In this document: piece after piece, positions 7,108 to 15,294 of the stretch
How positions within the stretch are numbered: the first letter of the stretch is position 1
How the letters are laid out: every line of letters begins with the position of its first letter
Source: Gammaproteobacteria bacterium
GTDB taxonomy: Bacteria; Pseudomonadota; Gammaproteobacteria; UBA12402
Direction: 5' to 3'
Assembly: GCA_028282395.1 (NCBI GenBank)
Contig: JANQHY010000217.1
Location: 1-35,329, forward strand
DNA: 35,329 bases
Translations under genes and position numbers: made by a program
The notes under the pieces: generated by a model
Database searches by the model: none
What the model was told of the DNA's origin: nothing
The model's input: the letters and a program-made list of their open reading frames with translations, nothing else

Positions 7108-7429
7108 TGCCAACTAGTATGTACAGAAAATGAAAGAAAATAGGGGGTTATTTGCTAAATGAGCGTAGGAAATAAAGTATTTTTTGCATAGATAACAAAC
7201 GCATGTTAAAAAATGTCCTTAATTATTTCGTTAACTGCATGTTTTAATTATTAAAAAAGTTATGTTTGTATATACTTATTTGTATATACAAATAATTGAC
7301 TTTAAAACTCAAACTCAGTAATGTGCAACACAAATGTAGTGAAGTACCTACATTAGGGATATAAAAGGTAAGGTAGCAAGGAGAATGTACTTAGTTGAGA
7401 AAATAGAAGCTGGTTAATTAAATAAAGAG
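7108..7429. other. Intergenic region after the initiator; possible origin
   Basis: AT-rich and without a gene. In IncI/IncL-type replicons the origin lies just downstream of the initiator, so this stretch is a candidate, but I see no DnaA box and no iterons. It contains a 20-bp palindrome at 7276-7295 and an inverted repeat AATGTAG (7333-7339) / CTACATT (7348-7354). Confidence 0.35.
7265..7323 (+). promoter_or_regulatory. Palindromic operator and promoter
   Basis: TTATTTGTATATACAAATAA (7276-7295) is a perfect 20-bp palindrome. Its half TTTGTATATAC also occurs once more as a direct repeat at 7265-7275. It directly abuts TTGACT (7296-7301), which is followed after 17 bp by TAATGT, a plausible promoter for the gene at 7430. 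A dimeric regulator bound here would touch RNA polymerase; the nearby repressor gene is one candidate. Confidence 0.5.
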
Positions 7430-7690
7430 ATGACTACAAATTTTAACGGTAATAGCAAGTCCTTTCGTTATATAATCGTAGCAGACAATACCAAAGAACA
7501 AACAATTGTCTACAAAGATAGACGCAGCAATGAGGTATTTCTAAGTACACCTAATGACATCATAAAAAGCAAACAGTATTTAGAGTTTTCTAAGCAAGAT
7601 ATAGAGCTACTAGAATATCTCTATGACACGTACACAGAGAAAAAAAACCTGCTATCAACAAATAAGCGTAAATCTATTCCCCGTAGGTAA
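7430..7690 (+). CDS. Hypothetical small protein
   Basis: An 86-residue protein that I do not recognise. It is hydrophilic and basic at the C-terminus, with no membrane segment or cysteine. Ribosome binding is weak (AAAGAG near the ATG). The 3' end overlaps the 3' end of the convergent repressor gene by 17 bp. It has its own candidate promoter and palindromic operator upstream, which suggests regulated expression. Confidence 0.5.
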   Translation: MTTNFNGNSKSFRYIIVADNTKEQTIVYKDRRSNEVFLSTPNDIIKSKQYLEFSKQDIELLEYLYDTYTEKKNLLSTNKRKSIPRR

Positions 7691-8312
7691 GCATAGATTG
7701 TCTTATTACACCAATGATGCGCGTAGGAGCTGAGACGCCTAATTCGTCAAAATCAGAGTTCAATGGCTTTAGCACCCTGCCTTGAGAGGCATCGATTATT
7801 AATTGCCGGACGATAGGGTCTTGATAATCAGGGTGTTTTGCTACAATAAACTCACCATCCTCCACTTTAATTGTTTTTACACACACTAAAATAGCCCCAT
7901 CAGGGAAACGGGGTTTCATTGCGTTGCCTTGCATCTTAAAGGCAAACAGGCATTGATTGCCTCTGATGGGCGGCAAATAGCAGGGGATCATATCAATAGG
8001 GTCAGGTTGGCTATGCGTAAGGTCGGTAATTTTCAGAAGAGGTACTTCAACAACCACGCTCTTCGGTAACTTCTTAACTTCCTCTCCTTGTCCATCTTTT
8101 AACCATTGGGGACTTACACCTAGTTCCTTTGCTAAAGTTTCAAGCGACTTTGGGTGAGGCATGGATTCACCATTAATCCATTTTCCTACTCCCCGCTTTG
8201 ACATATTCATGAGTTTGGCGAGTTGTGAGTCTCGTCCTTTCAATCTTGGTTTGAAACCATTTTCATCAAGCACTTCATTCAGTCTTTTAGAGAATTCTTT
8301 GTGAGTTGCCAT
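7674..8312 (-). CDS. XRE/S24-type repressor with inactive peptidase site
   Basis: About 212 residues (GTG at 8318 is an alternative start). An N-terminal HTH of the XRE/CI type at about 8-70 (LAKLMNMSKRGVGKWINGE) is joined to a C-terminal LexA/CI-like S24 fold at about 90-212. In cleavable members the active site is G-[DN]-S-M plus a later Lys. Here the motif reads GNAM, with Ala in place of the nucleophile, and the later position reads PIVRQL, with Arg for Lys. No Ala-Gly or Cys-Gly cleavage site is apparent. It should bind DNA and dimerise but not self-cleave in the SOS response. It is divergent from the transfer operon and is the likely binder of the three 15-bp repeats between them. Confidence 0.85.
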   Translation of the reverse strand: MATHKEFSKRLNEVLDENGFKPRLKGRDSQLAKLMNMSKRGVGKWINGESMPHPKSLETLAKELGVSPQWLKDGQGEEVKKLPKSVVVEVPLLKITDLTHSQPDPIDMIPCYLPPIRGNQCLFAFKMQGNAMKPRFPDGAILVCVKTIKVEDGEFIVAKHPDYQDPIVRQLIIDASQGRVLKPLNSDFDELGVSAPTRIIGVIRQSMLTYGE

Positions 8313-8409
8313 AACCACTCATTACAACCTTAATTAATTATTCAATTTAACGTTTAATTTATGTCTTATTGTAGCACCTCTTTCAACACGCCTCCATCCA
8401 GAAAAACGC

Positions 8410-8475
8410 AAATCGTGAACTTTTTTGAAAAAATCGTGAACTTTTAAATAAATTTATTGTAAATCGTGAACTTTT
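8410..8475. promoter_or_regulatory. Three direct 15-bp operator repeats
   Basis: AAATCGTGAACTTTT occurs exactly three times: 8410-8424, 8431-8445 and 8461-8475. The start-to-start distances are 21 and 30 bp, about two and three helical turns, so all three face much the same side of the helix. They sit between the divergent repressor gene and the transfer operon. The third copy lies within the transfer promoter. This is strong evidence of a regulator binding array; the repressor at 7674-8312 is the natural candidate. Confidence 0.75.
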
Positions 8476-8485
8476 GCATTAGTGT
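8457..8485 (+). promoter_or_regulatory. Candidate promoter of the transfer operon
   Basis: TTGTAA (8457-8462), 17 bp, then TAGTGT (8480-8485). The third operator repeat (8461-8475) fills the spacer and overlaps the -35 box, so binding there would exclude RNA polymerase. Just downstream is an inverted repeat CTAGCTGT (8495-8502) / ACAGCTAG (8521-8528) enclosing CCAATAATTGG, in the 5' leader of the transcript. Confidence 0.5.
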
Positions 8486-8582
8486 CTCGGCCAACTAGCT
8501 GTAGAAAATCCAATAATTGGACAGCTAGAGAAAACAATTAGATGTGATTAATGGTTTTTTGAAGGAGAGCAAAGGAAGAAAT

Positions 8583-8783
8583 ATGAATAAAAGTGGTACT
8601 TGGGTGAACTTTCAGATCGATTCTGAAACAAATGACTGGCTGACTAGTGCATCACAACGGTCAGGAAGGCAAAAACGCAAAGAGGCTGCTATCCGCTTAA
8701 AAGACCATTTAAAGCGTTATCAATCCATTGCGGAGCTTGGCCAAGCAATCAAGAGAGAGAATGAACAGGAGCAAGACTCATGA
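8583..8783 (+). CDS. Small ribbon-helix-helix candidate, first gene of transfer operon
   Basis: A 66-residue protein; ATG at 8583 is chosen for the AAGGAAG upstream, rather than an in-frame ATG at 8544. The pattern is a short beta strand (TWVNFQID) followed by two helices with basic residues, as in CopG/Arc/TraY-type ribbon-helix-helix proteins. It opens the operon and overlaps the next gene by 4 bp (ATGA). It may be an auxiliary relaxosome protein or an autoregulator. The fold is assigned by pattern only. Confidence 0.55.
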   Translation: MNKSGTWVNFQIDSETNDWLTSASQRSGRQKRKEAAIRLKDHLKRYQSIAELGQAIKRENEQEQDS

Positions 8784-9289
8784 ATAAATCATCATTACTT
8801 ACAGGTTTAGGTGTAGGGGCAATTTGTCTGCTAGTGACTGGTTGCGCCAAATATGATGCGCCCTATGTGCCACAAGTGCCGCCTGCTCTACAGCCTAAGC
8901 CTGCTCCAAAAAAGACCAAGACTACACAGGTTGGCCGTTATTTAACTATAAAAGACGGGGCTACTAAGGCAGAGATCAATCCGTTGCTAGCGGTTTCTAC
9001 TTTCACTTTCCCTCCCTCTGTCTATACAGTGGGCGATGCCATTAATCAAGTATTGGCAACAACCGGCTATCAACTAGCTCCTAAGCTCTCACCGCAAGTT
9101 ACGAAAACATTGAATCAACCGTTACCGCTCGCAGACCGGAAACTGGGGCCGATGAGAATCCAAACAGCTTTAGAAGTCTTAATGGGCGCAGAGGTATACA
9201 CACTACAGCGTGATCCGCTCAATCGTCTCGTTAATTTCAAAATTAGGCCAGATATGGCACAAAAGTTGGGAGTAGACACTAATGAATAA
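8780..9289 (+). CDS. PilL-N-like lipoprotein of GI-type T4SS (TIGR03748-like)
   Basis: A 169-residue lipoprotein: signal peptide with lipobox LVTGC (Cys22), a proline-rich stretch (about 30-50), then a domain with the features of the PilL N-terminal family found at the head of ICE transfer regions (GRYLTIKDGAT, TVGDAINQVLATTGYQL). The pattern of a pair of hydrophobic repeats ending in a beta strand resembles TcpQ/PilL secretin-pilot domains. It would sit at the outer membrane and support the channel or pilus. It overlaps neighbours on both sides. The family call rests on recall of motif pattern, length and position. Confidence 0.75.
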   Translation: MNKSSLLTGLGVGAICLLVTGCAKYDAPYVPQVPPALQPKPAPKKTKTTQVGRYLTIKDGATKAEINPLLAVSTFTFPPSVYTVGDAINQVLATTGYQLAPKLSPQVTKTLNQPLPLADRKLGPMRIQTALEVLMGAEVYTLQRDPLNRLVNFKIRPDMAQKLGVDTNE

Positions 9290-10115
9290 CACACAAGATG
9301 ATGCGATGGCATCAAAAAAGCAGCAAGGCTTCAAATCACCTAATCTCTCATTTAAAGGGTTTCTTGAGTCTCAAAGAAATATCATAGAGGGGAGCAAAAT
9401 AGGCTACCGCTACGTAAAAGAACAGGTTTTAAAGCGAAAAAAGGCAAGCATAATCGTTGCTGTTGTTGTACTTGCTTTAATTGTTATGAGTATTGTAGCA
9501 AAAGCACATCGAACAGCAGCGCCCACGTCTTTAAAGCATTCTGCTGTTCATCAAAAACAAGCATCTGCCACGGCAACAACACCTCATCAAAAAGCCCACG
9601 CTGTTGCAGCGGGTAACTCGGTTGGAGAGCAACTTAATGATATCTCTATTAAACTAGCGAACATTGAACAAAAACTATCAAGCGGGAAGGGCGATATCAA
9701 TATCAGTGACATTAAGACGTCACTTGCAAGCCTTGGCGCACAAGTAAGTCAACTCGCCGATCATAGCAATCAACTCATTAGCCAAGAAATCAAACAAAGC
9801 GCATCAAAAACGCAATCACAACTTGGTGCAATTAAAAAAGAGCTAACAAGCATGAATGCCAGTAAAACACAGCGCCATAAGGTAAGTGCAGCAGACCTAC
9901 CTTTTGCCGTGGTGAGCATCGACAACATCCAACAATCTGAAATTGTCACGGTAAATTACGCGCATCACACAATCCCGCTTGAGGTTGGCCAGTCACTGGC
10001 TGGATGGCGACTAATGAGCGCTAACAGCGCTAACCAAAAAGCTGAATTTAGCAATAAGAAAGATTATGCGCCAGTCAATCTTAACCAACTGAATGTGCAA
10101 GGTCAGGAGAAATAA
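9282..10115 (+). CDS. Membrane-anchored T4SS protein with PilP/TcpQ-like C-terminus
   Basis: A 277-residue protein with one transmembrane helix at about 57-75, a low-complexity Ala/His/Gln linker, a coiled-coil segment (about 110-190) and a compact C-terminal domain (about 205-270). The last contains LEVGQSLAGWRLMSAN, a pattern typical of PilP/TcpQ-like periplasmic domains. The topology suggests an inner-membrane anchored stalk crossing the periplasm toward the upstream lipoprotein. It overlaps that gene by 8 bp. I cannot name a specific family. Confidence 0.55.
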   Translation: MNNTQDDAMASKKQQGFKSPNLSFKGFLESQRNIIEGSKIGYRYVKEQVLKRKKASIIVAVVVLALIVMSIVAKAHRTAAPTSLKHSAVHQKQASATATTPHQKAHAVAAGNSVGEQLNDISIKLANIEQKLSSGKGDINISDIKTSLASLGAQVSQLADHSNQLISQEIKQSASKTQSQLGAIKKELTSMNASKTQRHKVSAADLPFAVVSIDNIQQSEIVTVNYAHHTIPLEVGQSLAGWRLMSANSANQKAEFSNKKDYAPVNLNQLNVQGQEK

Positions 10116-10117
10116 CA

Positions 10118-10324
10118 ATGTGGGTAGTAATTGGAATAGCAGTAGCAATTTTAGGTCTGGGCGCATTTAACTCTAGTCACGGACGGGGTGAACTAATGAA
10201 TCAAAACACGGAGCTGCAAAACCAAGTGGAATATCTCAAACAGCATCAAGAAAGCGATGTGAATGAATTGGATGGGGTGCAGATCACTAATCTATTGAAT
10301 GTAAGTAAGGATAATCATGGCTAA
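10118..10324 (+). CDS. Small membrane protein, T4SS operon
   Basis: A 68-residue protein: an N-terminal membrane helix (about 2-17) and a short coiled coil (NTELQNQVEYLKQH). AGGAG precedes the ATG by a normal distance and the gene overlaps the next by 8 bp, so it is very likely translated as part of the operon. Function unknown; probably a small channel accessory. Confidence 0.6.
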   Translation: MWVVIGIAVAILGLGAFNSSHGRGELMNQNTELQNQVEYLKQHQESDVNELDGVQITNLLNVSKDNHG

Positions 10325-11177
10325 AGGAACAATTAGATTTGCTACGGGCATAATTATCTCACTTATAGCAGTTGTGACCGTAGTATATGCAAGTAACACA
10401 GGCTGGTCATTGAAATCTGGATCAAAAAAAGACGTTAATTCGGAATTCCATAAGCGCTACCCTAGAGGGTTTAAGGATGATATTACCTCAGATCAAGATG
10501 TTGCTCATATTAAGCTAACAAAAGCACAAAAGCACCAAGCATTGGTTTGGCAGTTAAGTGAAGTGCAAGAAAAACGCTACGTAGCATTAATGAAAAACCG
10601 CAGCGGCTTTTTTTACGCAAAAAGAGACGTTACGCCTGTTGAAGTATTAGGCTTCAATGCTAGGACAGATGAGGAGAGGGCCTATTATGCTCAACTTGAC
10701 GTTCAGCAGCAATTTCAGCACCTAGCTAAATATTTAGCATTTCTAGCTGAATATGGAAAAAGTGCTAAACAGCTTAAAGAAGAACTTAGCCTACCAATAA
10801 TCAGAAAGTTTGATTATGCAAAATTTTCACCATATCACTACAAGCCAGTAGATATAAAGCCAAACGATAAATTCATGCTTTTTGTCAGTTTAGATAACGA
10901 AGTAAGGCCCGTAGTGAGTTATCTAATGGATGAGATGTCAAAAGATAAAACCATTCACTTGAATGTCTATTTTGTTGGTAAAAATCTTACCAAAGATAAG
11001 ATAGAAAAATGGGCGGCGGCGCAGAATATTCCTACTGCTTGGGTGGGAAAAAACAAAAAAATAACACTTGATTTTGGCAATAGTAAATTTAAATCACTTC
11101 ACACTAGTGAACAATTGCCTGTACTGGTTCTTGTAAGAAGAGGCAAGAGCCATTTTGTCAATACAGGGAGATTTTAG
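10317..11177 (+). CDS. GI-type T4SS protein, PFL_4693 family (TIGR03759)
   Basis: A 286-residue protein with an N-terminal hydrophobic anchor or signal (about 8-26). The diagnostic segment at about 75-145 (WQLSEVQEKRYVALM, VEVLGFNARTDEERAYYA) matches the integrating-conjugative-element PFL_4693 family, in which the motif W-x-L-x-x-x-E-x-x-R-Y precedes an aspartate/arginine-rich helix. The C-terminal half looks thioredoxin-like (MLFVSLDNEV ... VYFVGK). It is probably periplasmic. In canonical islands this gene lies beside a lytic transglycosylase gene, which I do not find here. Confidence 0.78.
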   Translation: MAKGTIRFATGIIISLIAVVTVVYASNTGWSLKSGSKKDVNSEFHKRYPRGFKDDITSDQDVAHIKLTKAQKHQALVWQLSEVQEKRYVALMKNRSGFFYAKRDVTPVEVLGFNARTDEERAYYAQLDVQQQFQHLAKYLAFLAEYGKSAKQLKEELSLPIIRKFDYAKFSPYHYKPVDIKPNDKFMLFVSLDNEVRPVVSYLMDEMSKDKTIHLNVYFVGKNLTKDKIEKWAAAQNIPTAWVGKNKKITLDFGNSKFKSLHTSEQLPVLVLVRRGKSHFVNTGRF

Positions 11178-11181
11178 ATAG

Positions 11182-11700
11182 ATGTCAAAACAATTATCAT
11201 TTATTGTTTTCTTTATTTTTGCGTCCACAGCAGTCAAAGCGTATGCAAATCTAATTGTTGTGGAAGATTTAGGAGGCTCTGTTTCAGCACAACCCTATCT
11301 TGCTAATGCCTCTATCTTAAATAAGGGATACAAGAAGAGTAGCATTTCAGGGGAAAAGCGCCCGATTAAAATAGAGCAAATTCTCTATCCAAATAGAAGT
11401 AATCTGACTTATGGAAAAGTTAACAAAAAGCATCTCAATATTGAGCACCTCCCTTTAATACCCATATTTGTCATGGGTGCTGATGAAGACTCTATTAAAT
11501 GGGCAGAAACCAATGCTAGCTATTTAAAGAAAATTCATGCTATTGGGATTATTACTAATATAGAAACCAAAAAAAGGAAAAAAGAAATAACAGATAAAAC
11601 AGGGCTTTTCTTGATAAATGCCAATGCTAATGGGCTTGAAGATACTCTAGGCGTTAAACACTACCCATTTCTTCTTTACCACAACTGGATTGTTCAATGA
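11182..11700 (+). CDS. GI-type T4SS protein, PFL_4695 family (TIGR03765)
   Basis: A 172-residue protein with a signal peptide (about 1-22), after which it starts with the hallmark ANLIVVEDLGG. The rest, including a central HLPLIPIFVMGAD stretch, follows the known family pattern of a small periplasmic protein encoded just upstream of the coupling-protein region in ICEs. It overlaps the next gene by 4 bp (ATGA). Molecular function is not known for the family. Confidence 0.8.
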   Translation: MSKQLSFIVFFIFASTAVKAYANLIVVEDLGGSVSAQPYLANASILNKGYKKSSISGEKRPIKIEQILYPNRSNLTYGKVNKKHLNIEHLPLIPIFVMGADEDSIKWAETNASYLKKIHAIGIITNIETKKRKKEITDKTGLFLINANANGLEDTLGVKHYPFLLYHNWIVQ

Positions 11701-12398
11701 GTGAGATGGATAGATATGAGAGTGATTTTAAAAAGAAAAAAAGCGGTATCCAGGGAGCTATTTGGTCAGCGTTTGCCGCAACGGTTTGGGGGTTATTTAT
11801 TGGAATCGTTATCAATTTTTTCATCTGGCACCATGAGGGGTATGCAAAACTAATGAATGACATGGATATTACTTATCAACATCAAGTCCACGGTATTTCT
11901 TTGCGAAATCAGACCGCCGCTGTTCACGAAGGTGCATGGATTGGTTTCGTCTTCGATCATTTAAATGAGTGGAAGAAATTTTCTGGGAATAAGATTAAGA
12001 AAAAAAAGCTAGCAGAAAATGATAGCCTTACTCAACCGACTAACTTTGCGTTAACTTTGCTTAATAAAGTGTACTACGTGTCTACTGGAACATTCAAAAT
12101 TCTAATCGCAAAGTTTTTAAGTGTTTTTTCTTCTATATGGGTTTTTATATTTGCAGCACTAATTGGGGGTATAGATGGCTTGTTAAAACGCTATATACGA
12201 ACAATCGAAGCGGGAAGAGAATCAACCTATATTTTTCATCGTGTTTCAGATTTCCTTATCAAAATCCCTGTTGGAATGCTGTTCCTCTATTTAACGCTAC
12301 CAATATTTATTAGGCCAGAGCTGGTCGCATTATTAATGTCTGTGACAGTCTTTCTGTTTTGTTATACAGCAACATCAAATCTTAAAAAATTCTTGTAA
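11697..12398 (+). CDS. DUF4400 / PFL_4697-type membrane protein (TIGR03747)
   Basis: A 233-residue protein with about four membrane helices (near 20-42, 140-165, 180-200, 207-228) and a conserved stretch between helices (FAALIGGIDGLLKRYIRTIEAGRESTY is its centre, at about 152-178) in which the R-x-I-x-x-G-x-E-S-x-Y signature is typical of the family. In canonical islands this gene directly follows traD; here traD is absent at this point and lies at 25524. Confidence 0.78.
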   Translation: MSEMDRYESDFKKKKSGIQGAIWSAFAATVWGLFIGIVINFFIWHHEGYAKLMNDMDITYQHQVHGISLRNQTAAVHEGAWIGFVFDHLNEWKKFSGNKIKKKKLAENDSLTQPTNFALTLLNKVYYVSTGTFKILIAKFLSVFSSIWVFIFAALIGGIDGLLKRYIRTIEAGRESTYIFHRVSDFLIKIPVGMLFLYLTLPIFIRPELVALLMSVTVFLFCYTATSNLKKFL

Positions 12399-12410
12399 GG
12401 GGGAGTATTA

Positions 12411-12755
12411 ATGAAAAAGTGGGCAACAATCATTTTAGCAGTAACGGGAGTAATATTTATGGCCCCCGCCTACTCTAATGACGCGCAGATGAAAAACACT
12501 TTGGTGAAAATTGTTAATCAGCTAGAAGCAATAAAGCCGCTCATTAATCAAGCGCAAGAACAGCAGAGCGAGAATCCTAGAGTAAAAGTCCATTTTGATA
12601 GTTGGATAGGGCCAGATGGCACACACCACAACGGACTAAGACAGGATATCAATGCTATCCAAGCAGCACTCATTAACGCAATAAACAAACAGTCGATTGA
12701 GCCACGCATATATAAGCCAATAAAGGATGACTTTATTGGAGGTGATCATGTCTAG
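12411..12755 (+). CDS. RAQPRD family periplasmic protein (TIGR01690-like)
   Basis: A 114-residue protein with a cleavable signal peptide (about 1-22) and a helical body ending in a short acidic tail. Length, signal, the HFD ... GLRQDINAIQAALINAI pattern and its place between DUF4400 and DUF3262 genes fit the RAQPRD family of ICE periplasmic proteins. The name-giving RAQPRD string is not retained. GGGGGAG precedes the start. The 3' end overlaps the next gene by 8 bp. Confidence 0.7.
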   Translation: MKKWATIILAVTGVIFMAPAYSNDAQMKNTLVKIVNQLEAIKPLINQAQEQQSENPRVKVHFDSWIGPDGTHHNGLRQDINAIQAALINAINKQSIEPRIYKPIKDDFIGGDHV

Positions 12756-12993
12756 TTTTGATATGACGCCTACACAATCAGATGCCTTTAAAGCAGCAAC
12801 CGATGGGGTGAGTGCTCTAACATTTGATCATTTTGTTTTATTTATGATTGGTGGTCTTGCCACTATTTGGCTGCTTCTTGTGTTTCTTGGAACAGTTAAA
12901 AACGAACAAAAGTCAATTTACTCAGCAATGTATGAGTTTTCTTTTGGTGTAGCGATATATATCACTATTGGCATTATTATTTATTACACATAG
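12748..12993 (+). CDS. DUF3262 family membrane protein (TIGR03758, PFL_4701)
   Basis: An 81-residue protein. The ATG at 12748 is chosen because GGAGGTG lies 4-5 bases upstream; an in-frame ATG at 12727 lies inside the preceding gene. There are two membrane helices (about 26-48 and 59-80) separated by a short polar loop. Size, topology and gene order match the DUF3262 protein, thought to be a small pilin- or VirB2-like inner-membrane component of GI-type systems. Confidence 0.75.
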   Translation: MSSFDMTPTQSDAFKAATDGVSALTFDHFVLFMIGGLATIWLLLVFLGTVKNEQKSIYSAMYEFSFGVAIYITIGIIIYYT

Positions 12994-13008
12994 TAAACAG
13001 GGGGAATT

Positions 13009-13422
13009 ATGAAAACTACTCACTATGCAAGAAAAGTTAAACAAGTTATCCAGAAGGGATATGTAAAGTGCTTGACGGCACTGTGTTTAGCAATGGTATC
13101 AACTCATGCTTTAGCCGATAGTGGTGCTGCGGGAATTATCCCGATATCGTCAAACGATGAGGCATCAACTACTAAGGATTTTGCTCAGATTATCATCGAT
13201 CTTTTTCAACGAGAAATTATTCCATTTATTGAAATTGCAGGAGGCATTTGGATAGTTTGGACATGTATTTCAACGATGGCAAACGGTATCAAGGATGCTC
13301 AAGAGAAGCAGAAATTTGATCCCTTGAAAAATGCTGTAATTAAAACGGCGATTGTAGTTGTTGTTGGCGGCGGTCTTCTCTACATATTAGATTATATTAG
13401 AGTACAACAATTTGGTTCGTAA
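13009..13422 (+). CDS. DUF2976 family protein (TIGR03745, PFL_4702), pilin-like
   Basis: A 137-residue protein with a long signal segment ending AHALADS (about residue 37) and two membrane helices in the mature part (about 68-88 and 106-126) around a short polar loop (GIKDAQEKQKFDPL). This is the layout of TraA/VirB2-type pilins, and the position after DUF3262 and before DUF3487 matches TIGR03745. It is the best candidate for the conjugative pilin subunit. Confidence 0.75.
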   Translation: MKTTHYARKVKQVIQKGYVKCLTALCLAMVSTHALADSGAAGIIPISSNDEASTTKDFAQIIIDLFQREIIPFIEIAGGIWIVWTCISTMANGIKDAQEKQKFDPLKNAVIKTAIVVVVGGGLLYILDYIRVQQFGS

Positions 13423-13441
13423 TTAAGGGTTAGTAAATAAT

Positions 13442-13825
13442 ATGCCAAAGCACATAGATCGAGCGAGTTGTATCCACTTAACGCATAAATATGCGTCATT
13501 TCATGGTTGCACATTAGAAGAGATGGGGATCATTCTAGGGATTTATGCTCTGATTGAGTGCCCACTTCTAATTGGACTTTCTTTGATGTTGGGAAAATAC
13601 CTTGGCGGGTTTGGAGGGGCTTTTCTTCTGTTATTGTTAGTTTTTGCCGTTATTACTTTTTTTATTTTATTGAGGCAAACCGCAAAATTCATTGGCAGAT
13701 TAAGGAAAGGTAGACCTGCGGGCTACTTAAAATTGCGCCTAAAGCAAGTACTTTCTGACAATTTTGGGATGACTATCCCCTATATTACAAGAGACGGCCA
13801 TTGGATAACTAGGAGGCGTTTATAA
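13442..13825 (+). CDS. DUF3487 family, TraL-like (TIGR03750)
   Basis: A 127-residue protein with two adjacent membrane helices (about 30-50 and 55-80) and a basic C-terminal part carrying the family-like GRPAGYLKLRLKQVL, with a short C-terminal TRDGHWITRRR. This corresponds to TraL/VirB3-like inner-membrane components. The stop overlaps the next start by one base. Confidence 0.75.
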   Translation: MPKHIDRASCIHLTHKYASFHGCTLEEMGIILGIYALIECPLLIGLSLMLGKYLGGFGGAFLLLLLVFAVITFFILLRQTAKFIGRLRKGRPAGYLKLRLKQVLSDNFGMTIPYITRDGHWITRRRL

Positions 13826-14448
13826 TGGTATTTAAAGCGTGGAAAAAGCTTGATCAACAAGGCATAGCAATTAAAAATATGTGGATTATAATTGCCATAT
13901 TGGTTTTTCTGAATCTATGCCTTGTGTTGAGCTTGGCAAATGCACCCAATAAATTACGTATCTATATTCCGCCTGATCTCACTCAGGGAACAACGGTTCA
14001 GCCAGGAAAAATTCCAAAGGCAACAATTTATGCGTTTGCATTTCAGATTTTTACCGCGATTAATAGTTGGCCAGATAGTGGTGAGAAAGAGTATGGAAAG
14101 AATATCCATGCTTATCGAAATTATCTTTCGGCTGCATTCTTTGAAAGACTCAAGAAAGATATGGGTGAACGTAAGAATAATGGAGAATTATCTAGGAAGC
14201 GGATTATGTCGGCAGTATCTGGAATGGGCTACCAGCCATCTGATGTCAAGATGCTTGGCAATGGTGTTTGGCGAGTAAACATGAAACTAGAGATTGTTGA
14301 GACATTGGATGGGGCTGTAATCAAGCGAGTCGTTATGGATTACCCGCTCATGGTGAGTCGAGTAAGCACATCGATACAGATAAATCCGTGGGGGCTAGTC
14401 ATATCAGGATTTAGCGAGCCGCCATATCGAATTAAAACTGTTATATAG
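13825..14448 (+). CDS. TraE-like protein (TIGR03746, PFL_4703; DUF2895)
   Basis: A 207-residue protein with an N-terminal cytoplasmic stub, a membrane helix at about 18-38 and a periplasmic domain of about 165 residues. The conserved features include PPDLTQGTT, the FQIFTAINSWP segment and the WRVNMKLEIVE strand. By order and topology it is the VirB8/TraE-like scaffold of the channel. Confidence 0.78.
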   Translation: MVFKAWKKLDQQGIAIKNMWIIIAILVFLNLCLVLSLANAPNKLRIYIPPDLTQGTTVQPGKIPKATIYAFAFQIFTAINSWPDSGEKEYGKNIHAYRNYLSAAFFERLKKDMGERKNNGELSRKRIMSAVSGMGYQPSDVKMLGNGVWRVNMKLEIVETLDGAVIKRVVMDYPLMVSRVSTSIQINPWGLVISGFSEPPYRIKTVI

Positions 14449-14463
14449 TTATAGAGGGCATCA

Positions 14464-15294
14464 ATGAAAAAACTATCAATTTTAATTATTCTACTTATTT
14501 TGCAAACAAGCTTTGCATTTGCAAACGATGTAACCCCAACAACTAATGTTGTTAGGAATACTATTCAGTATGACCATGTTGTTTGGAACGGTATTCCAAT
14601 TCACTTTACAGTTCCTGTTGGCCAAGAGAGGATTCTAAAATTTCCTGGCCCTGTTTCATTCCATAATAGTAATCCTAGACTAAATACTAACAATGTATCT
14701 ATCCAAAACAATGCAGGGTTTCTATATATTACGGCAAAAAAACCGTTTGAATCTGTTAGGATGGCAATTGTCCTCAGAAAGACTGGACAGGTTATTTTAG
14801 TTGATTTGTCTTCACAAGAGGATGTAAGTGATACGCCAGTTGAGTTGGTTATTGCTAATAATAAGCCAGAGGCAGGAAGTAACGCCAATTCCGGCCCAAA
14901 ACCTCAAATGATTAACTATGTCACATTAATGCGCTATGCCGTACAACACCTTTATTCTCCTGAAAGGCTGGTTGAGAAAAATAGCGCTATTGTCAGAATT
15001 CCTATGTACACAACACGCAGTATTAATCTATTTAGAAATGACAATGTAGTAGCAATGCCACTAGTTTCTTGGCGAGGAGGCGGTCTTTATGTTACTGCGG
15101 TGTTGTTGAAAAACAAATGGAAGCAATCAATCATTCTTGATCCACGAAATATACGCGGTAACTGGTTGGCCGGAACATTTTATCCAACTAACTATGTTAC
15201 AGCAAATGGCACACTGCATGACAGAACAACACTATTTCTAATCTCTTCAGAGCCATTCAATAGTGCCTTGAATAAAGTAAGGGGATATATCTAA
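14464..15294 (+). CDS. TraK-like protein (TIGR03749, PFL_4704; DUF3438)
   Basis: A 276-residue secreted protein (signal peptide to about 21, SFAFAND). The mature protein is beta-rich, starting with a VWNGIPI ... FTVPVGQERILKFPGPV pattern characteristic of the PFL_4704/TraK-like group. It contains the RYAVQHLYSPERL segment in the middle. It would act as the VirB9/TraK-like periplasmic part of the outer-membrane core complex, between the TraB-like and TraV-like proteins encoded next. Confidence 0.8.
   Translation: MKKLSILIILLILQTSFAFANDVTPTTNVVRNTIQYDHVVWNGIPIHFTVPVGQERILKFPGPVSFHNSNPRLNTNNVSIQNNAGFLYITAKKPFESVRMAIVLRKTGQVILVDLSSQEDVSDTPVELVIANNKPEAGSNANSGPKPQMINYVTLMRYAVQHLYSPERLVEKNSAIVRIPMYTTRSINLFRNDNVVAMPLVSWRGGGLYVTAVLLKNKWKQSIILDPRNIRGNWLAGTFYPTNYVTANGTLHDRTTLFLISSEPFNSALNKVRGYI

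Noticed and set aside
8410..8475. Three spaced repeats as a CRISPR array.
   Set aside because: Repeats are 15 bp with 6- and 15-bp spacers, AT-rich and placed on a promoter; no cas genes.
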